In this document: positions 21,551-32,846 of the stretch, one piece after another | How positions within the stretch are numbered: position 1 is the stretch's first letter | How the letters are laid out: each line of letters starts with the position of its first letter | Source: Balanoglossus misakiensis | Lineage: Eukaryota; Hemichordata | Direction: 5' to 3' | DNA: 64,000 nt | Assembly: GCA_040954595.2 (NCBI GenBank) | Contig: CM082584.2 | Location: 3,968,001-4,032,000 of the forward strand | Translations under genes and position numbers: made by a program | Notes under the pieces: generated by a model | Database searches by the model: none | Seen by the model: the letters and a program-made list of their open reading frames with translations, nothing else | Told to the model about the DNA's origin: nothing

Positions 21551-22283
21551 GGTGGCATTGCATGAAACCGTCGAGACTTTTTCAGAGGCCTATTTCTCAT
21601 CAAAGACAACGTTAAAACCCCCATAAACCATATATATTCTGGAAGCTGAGTTTTTGAACTTTTGTTTGCGTTGCAAATATTATTGATCCCCGGAAATGGT
21701 GGCGATTTTGGGTTAAAAACCCATTTTTTGATATTATGTCATAAAATTTAAAATAGGTAAAAAAGTTGACCATGCATCATGCATCTTAATATGTCATTCG
21801 AAACTAGAGTACACGTGCAAAAATACGGTAATTTTGTTTTGCGTTATCTGCTTCCATTGAAGAGTAACAGCGTTTGAAAGTTAGATTTTTAGTAAAATTT
21901 GATGAAATTCACGGTGAGTTGTATTGAATCAGAGTTTATTCCCGCCAGGGACACTTTATCGACTAACAAAAACACCGTTTTGTTGGATGGGTCATACACA
22001 ATCCCCAGTTAAAATTTGAGCAAATTCGGCCAACGCAGAGCGAAGCTATTTTCGTCTGAAGTTATCAAGAGCAGCGAAAATGCAAACTGAGAAAAACGAC
22101 CATTTGCATTGTTGACACCTATTTGTTAAGCTGTGAACTCATTCAGAAAAGTGCTATTTGGGGGTGATTATGCACCATTTCCGCCAAGACGTATTAGTCA
22201 GGATGTGGGTCAGTATTAGGCCTACCGATTTATGTAAAAAAGTAAAATTTGGCAAAAATCACAACTTTTCATGCAATGCCACC
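21551..22283. mobile_element. TTAA-flanked element with GGTGGCATTGCATGAAA ends, private to unit A
   Basis: Inverted ends GGTGGCATTGCATGAAA and TTTTCATGCAATGCCACC are flanked by TTAA at 21,547-21,550 and 22,284-22,287. Unit B has the empty site near 61,273-61,281 (with TTAC for TTAA). No coding frame. Confidence 0.88.
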
Positions 22284-22681
22284 TTAATATACAACTTTTA
22301 TTTTTTAAATGGACACTTTTTTTAATGAGATGTGAATCTTGCATGGATAAAGTGTTGTGCATGCATTTTTTGTCAACAGTTTATCAACATACCTGTCACA
22401 AGTTCCAGAAAGAATCGACTCCCTTTAGCCTTAATACCAACGGATACATTTGTACACATTTCATAAAACCGACATTACAGTAAAGAAAACGATTGTGAAA
22501 TGGCTAAAGTAGTGCTGCTTATGATCCGTAGTCTTTTGACCACAAGAATAATAAAAATAATTTGTGTACCTCAAAGCTAAAATCCTGTCCTGCACTAATT
22601 TATCAACATGTCTATTATTAGTATCCAATATTCATCTTTAATTTATCATCAGATCAACATACCAAGAGTATATCTAACAAA

Positions 22682-24094
22682 ATGGCCGAAGCAATGCCTA
22701 GTGGGAGTTTCCTCCAACAGCGCATAGATGAGAAAATCCTCTTCTGTCCGATCTGCCAAGAACGGATGGTGAAACCCAAAAGTCTACCCTGCATACACAC
22801 CTTCTGTGAGAAGTGCCTCCAACAATGGGTGCGACAGAAAGGAGGCAGACTTGAATGTCCGACGTGTCGACGTACATGTCCACTCCCGCAGGCAGGGGTC
22901 AAAGGTCTCACTAACAATTTTTTCATCAATGACCTGATTGAACTATTTGACGAGTTGCAGGGCAACCCCGGCGAGACCGTATGCGATTTGTGTGCCAGAA
23001 AAGCAAGCTGTTGGTGTCAAGAATGCGCCCAGTTCTTTTGTGATGGATGTCGGCGTAGTCATTTGAAAATAAGGATAACAAGAAACCACAGATTCATGTC
23101 TATGGAAGAATACAACGCCGTGGCTGAGTCTGGTCGTGATCACCTGATTCGTCCCCGATTCTGCACAGTTCATCAAGACAGTCAGCTCAAGTTATTCTGC
23201 CAACACTGTCAGGTGAATGCGTGCATGGAATGTGCAGTGACCGTTCACAAGGGCCGGGCGCACAATCTGGTGTCGTTAGAAGATGCATTGGAAGAGTTCG
23301 ACCCAGAGTTGCAAGACAAAGAAAATGCAGTGTCAAATAGGGTATTTTCACTCCGAGAAAAACAACAAGAGGCAACCAAAGATATAGAAGATATTGACAA
23401 AAACGGAAGTCAGGTTGTGCGTCAAATCAGACATAAAATAGCAGAAATGAGAAATAAATTGCAAAAAGAGGAAGACAGGTTGGTGGAAAAGGCGTTGGCA
23501 ATGAGTGGACAGATGAAGAAAAACAGGCAATCAGAACTGGACCAGATAGAATTCGATCTAGCCTCTGCAGAAAATTTGTATGTCTACACACGAAATCTGC
23601 GGACACACGGCAATGCAGCTGATATACTTTCCCAGAAGAAAGAACTGGTGCAGAGATTGAATGAAATCATAAATGATCGTTCAACAGACCGATACGTACC
23701 TCCACAAAACACCCGCCTTGTTTTTCAAGAGAACAGCCAGTGCATGCAACTTTCTCTTGGAGAAGTAATCGACCAATCAGAAATGACACATGCTGCACGT
23801 GTCAGCCAATCAGTTGATCGACAGATACTACAACAGCAACCTGAGGCAACGACCGAGAAATCTGTGATTAAAAGAGAAATGACCGACCAATCCGGGGTGT
23901 CTAGTATGTCACGTGTCAGCCAACCAACTGTCGAGAGGAAACAACAAAGACCTAAGACTCTGGCCCAGAAGACTTCTGCTCCTGGAGTTGTTACTGGTAA
24001 TATGCCAACGGGAACTATGGACGTTGATAGTAACATATTCTCATACTTAGGGGTGATTACTATTACATATACGTTTGCAGATGGAATACAAGGA
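22682..24094 (+). CDS. TRIM-Deltex copy A coding exon 1 (RING, B-boxes, coiled coil, linker)
   Basis: It holds 471 codons from an ATG in good context (AAAATGG). The N-terminal two thirds differ strongly from unit B, while codons after about residue 308 (GNAADILSQKKEL onward) are almost identical. The linker repeats a DQS...VSQ pattern (EVIDQSEMTHAARVSQ, MTDQSGVSSMSRVSQ). If the GTAAGT donor is not used, the frame ends at 24,121 after VSSTIKTV. Confidence 0.93.
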
Positions 24095-27000
24095 GTAAGT
24101 AGTACAATAAAAACGGTTTGAGATGCACAGAAGGAATGTACTGACTATCGATTTGTTTATCAACATAGTCAAAAGAAAACAGGCTTTTCGCATTCAAGGT
24201 TAGACTTGCCCCAAGTCTATAGGCTTAAATTTCAGCAAAATCAATGTTCCGATTTAATATAGCGTGTGTGGAGTGAACGCATTAAGTTGTGGCATCGCGA
24301 TAGTGATGAACAGTAACCGAAACTCAGTACCGAAATTCAACCAAGGCAAACAAACGTATGAAGGGTAATGAGTAAAATTAAGAAATGGGGAACACCTGAA
24401 TTAGTCAAGCGAATAGTGGGCTAGTCTAATTCAAGGTGAAGATGAAAAACCACGACTAGACCACAATGCATGCTTTAGTGATAAGAATGTATCACCCTAA
24501 ACAAACAATCTGTTATGAACTGTAACAATGAAAAAAAATCACTGGTCTGTACATTTCTTCTGTGCATCTCAAACACCTTTTTTACCGTTGTCGTTGTATA
24601 TGTTTGAAGTAATGGTTTGGCTAAATGCGTTTGCATACCTTTGCAGTCCCGGCTTCTCTGTTTAAGTAAATTTTGAACTGTTCCTGGCTTGTCAATATCA
24701 ATGTCAATATGGGGTATGATATAGAGGGCTGAAAAGTGGTCATGTTTAGTAGTACCTAAGTCTTGCTGTTTCATTTACACACACGAACACTTATCGGCTA
24801 TTATATCGACTTAGTTAACTTCTTCGCAAATAACATTATTAATATTCTTTTGTCAAACTTGGTATGCTAACAACAGAGATTTGTGTATCAATACAAATTA
24901 TTCACGCTACATGAATAAGTGTATCGGAAATGTTTCCTTAATGTCATCATAAACCTGAAAGTTTTGACAGAAAAAGACAGCCAGCCCATCTTGACTTGAT
25001 GGCCGAAATCGCACAGAAAACGCTACAATCCATGTGTGGCTACACTTCATTGTTAGTGATGTTTTCGACTGTCACATTTTGATGATCAAAATAAAAGGAA
25101 ACAGTCACCTCCCAAAATTGAACCTTCATGATTTCACCTTTTGTGGAAGTAATCAGATCATAATTGATATGAATATTTATTCTCCACAGAATCCAATATT
25201 TATTCTTAAAAGTTCAGTTAATACACGCATCAAACACGAATGATAACGCAACGATTGGTGGGGAACTAACCAAAGCCACACGTCTTTCTCACTTTTCAAA
25301 ATTTGAAATGTTGACGAGCGCGAGTTGTTTGTTTGAGAGATAAAAATCTGCCGAAGCGCCCTCAACGGCTGTACGTAAAAGTGTGTGTCTGCCAAGAGAG
25401 TAACAAACTCTGTGATCAAGGAAACATGGGTTTATATCTTTCAAATTATTCCCTCAGTAAATTTTCCGACAGATTCCAGTGTGGTAAACAATTATTTATA
25501 GTTATTACACCTGATACGACATAAATCAGGACAACGTCAAAATGCTTCACAAGACTTGAATTATTATTTTAATTTTAATATTTTGTTTATTTTATCAACT
25601 CAAAAATAACTAAATACATATATATTTGTAAATAGATTTTTTATAATTAGCCAAATTTTATTGTAGTATGACTAATAAATCATACGTTATAGTTATTATT
25701 ATTACTATTTATTTTTCATTTCCAAACCCTACATCTAATCAAGTATTTGTGTGGTTTAGAATGATGTTTATTGCTTTGAATCCTTTGTCAGAAATATTTC
25801 GATTTTGTCATATAATTTTGGTAAAATCTGACACCATACTCTACAAATTTAAAGAGTAAGTACCAAAACTCCCAAGTCACATGATTTGATGCTGCTTGTG
25901 TTGCAGCCTGAACATCCAAACCCTGGACAGCCATACAGTGGTGGTCAGTTCAAAGGACGGTTACGGGACAATGACGAGGGTCGTGAAGTGCTGCGGCTGT
26001 TGAGGATTGCATTTGATCGCCGACTGACTTTCACCATCAATGGGAAATCAAACAAAGTAGTCTGGAATGGCATAACACATGAGGATTACATTAGGTAAGT
26101 TTGATTTCCATTATTGCTATTTCATCACACGAACACCCATTTAATTTCAATTAACCAACAATATGTTACTTTTTTGCGATGTGTATCAGAAATTTAAAGG
26201 GGTCTTCAATCATGTCAGCTCTTGTTTCCCTGTGTGGTTTTAATGGCGAACTGGGAGAAAAAAACATACATTGTAGGTCATTGGAATAGTTATCAAAATT
26301 AAAACAACACCGTTCCGGTGCCAGGAAAAGAGACACGTAACGTGAAATACATTTCGAGATCTCTATATGGAATAATTTTATGGAAATGCATAGGATTCCA
26401 GCCCTGAATGTCTAGGTCTCTGCTAGTGACAAAAGTGTACATACATAGGTTATAGCAAAAAAAAAACCTAAAATCAAAGTATTTTGATCAGTTAGCCAAC
26501 AAATCAATAGTACCACAAGTCAAAATAGCAACGGCAAAGAACAGACATGTACATGTATTGAAGCTCATTGAACATGTTTGAGCTCACCCGCTGATGGTGA
26601 TAGTATCTGTGCAGGTAACCATCTTACTTAATTTTCACGTCTTTTGGTTTCATTGAACTACTCCTCTCGCACCTGAGTGTGTTCCTTGTAATGGGTACTA
26701 ATGAGGTCAATAATCAAGTTATCAGTTCTTTCAAAATATTTAGGGAATTGAAAATCAAAATCTACATATAGACACATTCTTATGTGACTCTCACTCAGAC
26801 AGAAACGACTTGCGCACGTACCTATAAAATTGTTGTAATGTTGATGAAGGGAATATCGACATGTTTTATTACAAACACATCCATTCGCAAGTAATTGTGT
26901 GACTGTTACAACGTTACACGCCATTGTAACTGGTTGCATAGGAAGGTCGAGTGTGCGATGTCGTTTTAAAATACACAGCTATAAGCATGTGTAATTCAAC

Positions 27001-28840
27001 CTTCAATCCATTGATTGACACCTATTCAGGTTACCCAAAATGGCTATAAATATTGCAGTGGCATAAAATATTCCAGTATTATAAATCCAAGTTGCGTCAA
27101 ACCCATCCCTCAATGAATGTCTTGTATTTTGCATCTGTCCATCGCAATAAATTGATGCAGATAATGAACATTAGGGCTTCTAACGTGACAATCAAACAAA
27201 TACCAAATTGCCAGATGGTAAAACTAACATGTATAGTTTTGATCAAAACCATCTGGCTTACGTTCATGGCACACTTTCGATTCATATCGAAGTCTTGAGA
27301 ATCATGGGTATATTCTTCAGAATTGTCATATTTCATTTATACTTGGATGGAATTTTGAAATCACTACATGTATTATGTGGTTGTCGTTTGCATACTTACC
27401 CGAGTTAAATATACTATTCCACGTTCATCGGGATCATACAAAATAAACATAATATGTCTAGTTTTCAGTCCAAACACAGAATTGAGGTTTAACAGCTCAT
27501 TGGACGTTCTTTGCCTGGGGATGCTCAAGAAATTGTGTTATTATACAAATTATTTGAACTCAATGCCATGAGACATTTGGCAGCTTCATTTACATATCAC
27601 TAATTTGCTGCACATCATTTTAGAATTTATAAACAGAGTTGTAAAATTTTCCAAATGCTAAAGGTGTTAGTCAAGAATCTAAGTACAGGTAATGTCATCA
27701 CATACGAACAGGTATATTAGTGCCAAGTGTGGAATATTATTTCCTTCTATATCATGGACTAGGCATTGGTGATATCTGATTATTAAGTGAGGTGTTATTT
27801 TTATCATGTCACTTTTAGGGTATAACTTGCTTCACAGAAGAGCACAATGCTGTATTTTTGTTATAAAACTTTGTTCTGTACTGTAGTTGTGTATATTTGA
27901 CATCTCCATTTAATTTAATAATATTTAACTGTTGGCAACCAACAGTGGTTTGGCGTCACGGACCATCAAAATTATTATTAGCTGCACAACGCGTACCACA
28001 CACTTGTGAGAGTGAAATCATTTCGTGCACAGTAATGGGAAAACTAATACATGTAATACTACACATTTATTTTTATCCAGGTTTTGGATGTCCAATTGGC
28101 CATCTTATTATGCAAAAGTGAACTGCACGGATGTGAGGGCGCTTTTCCCAATAGACTTAACATGGGCACGTCAATATAGGCATATGATAACAAGTGTTAT
28201 GTATACTATTCCACGTTCACCGGGATCATACAAAATAAACAGAATATGCCAATGTTGGACCAAAGAAACGACAGAATTCAGATGTAACACTTGCACGTTA
28301 TATCTGTAGTGATGGTCAGGAAATTGCGATGTTGTGCAAATTATTTGAACTCATAAGATATTTGGCAGCTTCATTTGCTCAAATCTTACATTTATGACAC
28401 TCATTACTGCACATTATTTGAAAGTTTTCAAACAGCATTGTTCTCTTTCCAAATTAAAGTCAAGAGTCTGGGTATAGTTAATGTTGTCGCATTGATGCCA
28501 TCTGTAGAATTTGATTTATTTTCTTCTATATCCTGTTACTATAGGCAACGGTGAGATGCGATTATTAAGCGGACTGTTTTTTCTATCACGTCACTTTTTT
28601 ACGTTTAACGTAACACTGAGAAGAGCACCATGCTTTATATTTGTTACAAAAACTTCGTACTGTGCTGTAGTGTATATTTGACATTTCCATTTAATGTCAT
28701 AATCTTTAATTGTTAGTCGTTGTTGAGAGTTACCAACTACAGATTTGTTTATTTTATCCAGGTATATTTTGAGAGATGCTAACTGGCGATCTTATGTGCC
28801 ACAAGTGAAGAAAGAATTGGCTGCAAAAGGAGTGGTGTAA
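22682..28840 (+). CDS. TRIM-Deltex fusion E3 ubiquitin ligase, copy A (three coding exons)
   Basis: Joined exons 22,682-24,094, 25,907-26,094 and 28,762-28,840 give 559 residues. The order is a C3HC4 RING (Cys22, 25, 37, His39, Cys42, 45, 59, 62), B-box 1 (about 101-137), B-box 2 (about 160-200), a coiled coil (about 210-310), a polar linker, then a Deltex C-terminal domain from about residue 458. The key evidence is the junction: exon 1 ends YTFADGIQG at a GTAAGT donor and exon 2 opens PEHPNPGQPY, together the hallmark start of the Deltex fold, in phase 0. RING and B-box domains transfer and direct ubiquitin; Deltex C-domains bind ADP-ribose/NAD+ and support ubiquitylation of ADP-ribosylated targets. 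Canonical Deltex proteins have their RING directly before this domain, so the TRIM arrangement is unusual. The gene lies within MSH5 intron 7 on the same strand. The splice joins are inferred from phase and homology; intronless-style reading would stop 8 codons past the donor. Confidence 0.8.
24095..25906 (+). other. TRIM-Deltex copy A intron (between coding exons 1 and 2)
   Basis: The left 890 bp align with the end of unit B (63,112-64,000) and show no genes. The remainder is AT-rich (notably 25,540-25,860), without recognisable elements. It ends with the TGTTGCAG acceptor. Confidence 0.6.
25907..26094 (+). CDS. TRIM-Deltex copy A coding exon 2 (Deltex C-terminal domain)
   Basis: It encodes PEHPNPGQPYSGGQFKGRLR through VVWNGITHEDYI. 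Conserved Deltex features are HPNPGQPY, EGREVLRLLRIAFDRRLTFTI and VVWNGI. The usual 'R-T-A-Y-L-P' and 'IHHKT' texts are altered (FKGRLRD; ITHED keeps one His). Acceptor TTGCAG, donor GTAAGT; phase 0 in, 2 out. Confidence 0.88.
26095..27407 (+). other. TRIM-Deltex copy A intron before the duplicated terminal-exon block
   Basis: No coding exon or classifiable mobile element is visible. The open frames on either strand are short and without family resemblance. Confidence 0.5.
27408..28199 (+). repeat. Upstream copy of a ~790-bp tandem block carrying a decayed terminal exon
   Basis: The block aligns with 28,200-28,840 and beyond, for example CTATTCCACGTTCA at 27,413 and 28,205, and GTGTATATTTGACAT at both right parts. 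Its end mirrors the real last exon: the acceptor TTTATCCAG near 28,081 precedes WMSNWPSYYAKVN, compared with ANWRSYVPQVKKE in the true exon. It then runs on to a different stop (about 28,307). It is either a relic or an alternative last exon. Confidence 0.65.
28762..28840 (+). CDS. TRIM-Deltex copy A terminal coding exon
   Basis: It completes the split Arg codon and encodes YILRDANWRSYVPQVKKELA then AKGVV and TAA. The pattern 'Y..xV...EL...G' matches the final helix of Deltex domains. The acceptor is TTTATCCAG. Confidence 0.82.
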
Positions 28841-28987
28841 ATGCCAAGACGCCCTCACAACATGGTTGTAGCCACCACATGGAATGCATAATGAGAAAGA
28901 CCTCAAGTGAATGTCAAGTACTCCGTGACGAAGAGTCATTCTCTCAAATTATTTGGAGTTTTAGAAATATTTTATTGTATTATACAG

Positions 28988-28993
28988 AATAAA
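28988..28993 (+). other. Polyadenylation signal, TRIM-Deltex copy A
   Basis: AATAAA lies about 150 nt after the stop codon, a normal distance for a 3' end. Confidence 0.5.
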
Positions 28994-31442
28994 ATTTGGT
29001 AAAGGAAAGCTAGTGTAGAATAGGATTTTGTCAAGAAAAATGTAGAAGATAAGGATTACTCTGTGTGTAGTCACGGTATATTTCAAGTACAGAATTATCG
29101 CTGATCTGGTTCAGTTCATTTGGGATAATTGCATAGTAATAAACTTTATAAAACTCTCAGCACAGTACATGTAGCCTACGTCACACTCAACATTTGGTCA
29201 GAAATACCACATTATCCCCAAGTACAACAAATACTAATTGTTTTTTACCCATTGATTTGTAATATAAAAGAAGTTCATTTTTCTTATACTTAGCACTCAA
29301 ATCTAATTCTTGCATATATCCAAGTTATTTTACACAGTGAATGGGGTTTTAACACATTAGTACACTGAATATAGATTTGAAAGCCATGTCAATTTTTGCA
29401 CAAATAATTCTGAAGATTTTTTAATTCCATCAATACCAATGATATCAATTTATCACATGATAATATGGTTTCTTGAATATAGTCTAACAAGTAACATTTT
29501 TTTTTCAATTATGTACATAAAATTTGTAACATTGGAAATAAATTACCAATAAAAACCAATACTCATGGCTTTGTTACATCTGTAAATCTAATAAAGCTTT
29601 TGTCTCCAAAGTTTTCATCTCAGCCACACATCCTTACAAGAGGAAAAACTCAATTGCTCAGTGATTTATTGTATACTTTTGAAGAAATAACTTGTATGCA
29701 TGCACTTTTATTTTTCATCCCCTAATTTCCATGTCATACTTCTGCATTTAGTTAATGTCGAATCCTATGTATCTTGCTAATAATCTGTTCTGAACCTCTA
29801 GGCTAACACGTATCTAACTTTATATCAAGCTAGAAACAGAAGTGATATTCTGTTAAATAAAAACAAATGTATAATAAGGTATGGACGTTGGAGGCAGCAA
29901 TCTATCCCATCATCCCCATTTTTCCCGTACATGTTTCCAAAACTCTATCCCTATAAAATTTACCATCACCAGCGGTCAATAGTCTAGTCTGGTCCTCTGC
30001 CCCATTCCCGCCGTTGGCTGCGCTACGCTAAAAGACCCAAGGGTCAGGTATGGACTATTGTTAGTATGGCTCTTATTGGTCAATAAATACGAACATTGTG
30101 ATTGGACGAACGCTATTTCCAACATTACAACTTCGAAGTTTGAGTTTGTTTGCCAATCAAAATATGCTTTGGTGAAGTTGAATGAGAAACACTCCTTATC
30201 AAACTATCGAATAGTCTGGTCCTCTGCCCCATTCCCACTGCTGGCTGCGCTACGCTAAAGGGAAAGGAGTCAGGTACAGGCCGATCTTGGCCAAAAACCT
30301 GGCCAGCGTATTATAATGAAACAAAGACCACGTGATCATAAACAAGATGGATGCCTCCAATGTCCGTATGCCAATGAGAGCCATGTTTACAAAAGCCTGT
30401 GCCTCAGACCCTTTCCTTTAGCGTCGCGCAGCCAGCAGTGGGAATGGGGCAGGGGACCAGACTAGTCACATAACAGCTTGTCTGTGAGCGCATTTACACA
30501 CTCTTGATCCCCCACTCCCAGTGGCCAGGAGTGTGAGAATGTTGTATTATTAGTTCTCTGATATAGAAACCACATCCAAAACAACTTAGGTACTTTTCTG
30601 TTCTTATTTTTTAGGAATAATGAATCAAACAAAATCAGACTTGGGCAAGAAAATGCTAAGGTAAACATGTAGTTACAAATGTGAGAAAAATTATTGAATG
30701 GTGAGAAGATTTTTGTATTTATCCAAACTTGCAAACAAAAATGAACCAGTACATTACAAGTTCCCCTGGATAGTCGCAAATAAAACTTTTTGACCGTACA
30801 ACTGTATTTCTCCTGGCTAGAGCCCAGGGATCTGAACATCGAACATTTACCAGGGGAATGAGGGGTGCTCTTGTCCTAGCACCCACCTTTAAATGTTAAA
30901 AAACTGTTGTACAGTAGATTTGCTAAAATAGAACATTTTATTTACTGAGAAGTAAAAGGATTGTGTTATACAATAATACATACCTGATGTACAAGATGAC
31001 AAGAAAATATTAAATGGGAAAAAAAATGTTGACAAACTTCAATATTACCTACTTCTATTTTACTCATCAATTGTTTATTTCAACTGTAAACATCAGCTGG
31101 GGCTCTAAATAACAGGATATTTTATAGATTAACCCTTTCACCACTATGGTCCGTTCCAAATCCAATGTTTTCTATGGGAAGATTGGACCTCTATAGAGGA
31201 AACTGGGGGTGAAAGAGTTAATGGAAGTGGGGCCTTTGCCTTCAGGAGCAAGAGCCTCTACCAAGAGAAATACAGTAGATTAAGTTTGTTTGAACCAATA
31301 TTACAATGGACAAGATAATTGACTTGACAATTTTCAACATATCCTACGGGTAAAGATAGAGTTGGATGAATGACAATATTACATACAAACATACATGGAA
31401 TCCAAAGACCATTTATATCTTCATCAAGTTTTCAAAACCAAG
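28994..31442. other. Remainder of MSH5 intron 7
   Basis: No gene is recognised. It holds a partial MITE end (29,985-30,048), a full related MITE (30,212-30,464) and a short remnant related to 9574-9985 at about 30,505-30,542. Confidence 0.55.
30212..30464. mobile_element. MITE with TAGTCTGGTCCYCTGCCCC ends
   Basis: The first ~55 bp (TAGTCTGGTCCTCTGCCCCA) are the imperfect reverse complement of the last ~55 bp. A solo left end lies at 29,985-30,048, and half copies occur at 14,051-14,204 and about 60,190-60,344. No clear target duplication. Confidence 0.8.
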
Positions 31443-31645
31443 AATCCCTTCCCATTTACTATAATGCTGTGTCCCCAATCATGAAAAATTGTTTTGATTT
31501 GCTCAGGATGTGGTTTTTGAGACCTGTACAGGATATTGATCTCCTGAAGGAAAGACAAGCTGCAATCAGTTTTTTTGTCTCACCAAGAAATATTGAAGTA
31601 TGCTCATCTCTACAAGACGCTCTACGGAATATCAAGAATGTCGCT
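31443..31645 (+). CDS. MSH5: MSH5 copy A exon 8 (5' edge uncertain)
   Basis: It encodes LLRMWFLRPVQDIDLLKERQ through LRNIKNVA, matching 'LLRLWFTRP...HIKNV'. The chosen acceptor (ACCAAG, 31,441-31,442) keeps the phase, but it lacks a good pyrimidine tract and adds several residues relative to other MSH5 proteins. The donor is GTACGT; phase 1 in, 0 out. Confidence 0.75.
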
Positions 31646-32077
31646 GTACGTAGATTGTTTTTCTACTAAGTATATTTATGTATTTTGAATGACAATTTTT
31701 TCAATTTCATTATAGTTCATATCAATTTTTGCTACAAGTAGACATATACTGTACTTACTTATAACAAATATATCCTGTGCGTAGATGTTTTTATTTTTGA
31801 AAAATACCATATATCCGCTGTTAATTTTAGATAAATTCTCTTTGTATTTGAATTTTCTTTGATAGTTTGCATTGTGTGTGTGCATTGTATGTGTTAGAGT
31901 GAAAGGTCCATCGTTTGAGGGCGCTCCATATGTTAGCACTCTTGAACGAATTGGATCCTGTGTGTGGAAGAACCAAATACATTAGTTTTATCAGAAACGT
32001 GTAGTACATGTATCTGTAGTATATTGCAAACATATGGATTATGTATTATTGTTCTTTTTGTTTATTTATATTTCTAG

Positions 32078-32140
32078 AGAGTGTTGGGTCGGATGAAAAC
32101 AGCTCAAGCCTCAATCGGTGACTGGCAAGCCTTATACCAG
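32078..32140 (+). CDS. MSH5: MSH5 copy A exon 9
   Basis: It encodes RVLGRMKTAQASIGDWQALYQ, matching 'LKRMKLSHTKVSDWQVLYK'. Acceptor TTTCTAG, donor GTAATA; phase 0. Confidence 0.92.
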
Positions 32141-32774
32141 GTAATATACCAAGCTTATTCTATAGTTAGTCCATTAGCCAAAAGTTGATTTTACTGGAAC
32201 TTACATGTTGCGAAGCTCAGAAAAAGAAAGAGTGTAAAAGACTTCAGAATCAGATGTTACTGATCAAATAGCCATATCCAGGTATAACACACATTAAATT
32301 ATCTATATATGAGTATGAGCTACCAAAAAATTATTGCAAAATTTGGATTTTGGTGTACAGAGAGGGGGGGGGGGGCAGATAAACATTGGAATTCAGGGGC
32401 TACTTGGACCATACAGTGTTTGTCTACTGGTCAAGTAAACAGTGTTCCAATAATTCCCCTTGCGTAGTTGAGTTCAATCAAAAAGTATAAAACATCATTG
32501 AAATTACCAAACATGCACTTCACAAGATCCCTCAGCTGCTGTCTGATTCTTTTTTTTTTGTTAAAGCACAATAAGCTGTATTAAAACTTTGTTTGTATAA
32601 GCCTATAATTTGCGCCACCCCAATTCTCTCCAAGTTTCATCAAGTCCTTAAGTTAATATTTTCACAATACTTAGTAAATAAATCTACAATAATTACACAC
32701 TTTAAAGATAACTTAGATCATTGATATGAAAGAGATATCTTGCCTTTAAATTATTTATTGCGTGTTACTTGTAG

Positions 32775-32846
32775 ACTGCCTACAATGCAATATACATTGG
32801 TGATATATGCAGAGCTCAGACTGCTGATGTGGCCATCTTTAAGAAG
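32775..32846 (+). CDS. MSH5: MSH5 copy A exon 10
   Basis: It encodes TAYNAIYIGDICRAQTADVA then IFKK. Phase 0 in and out; donor GTGAGG. Confidence 0.88.

Noticed and set aside
31370-31440. MSH5 exon 8 extending left to the ATG at 31,370
   Set aside because: The left part has no resemblance to MSH5, and an internal start would skip the domain junction.
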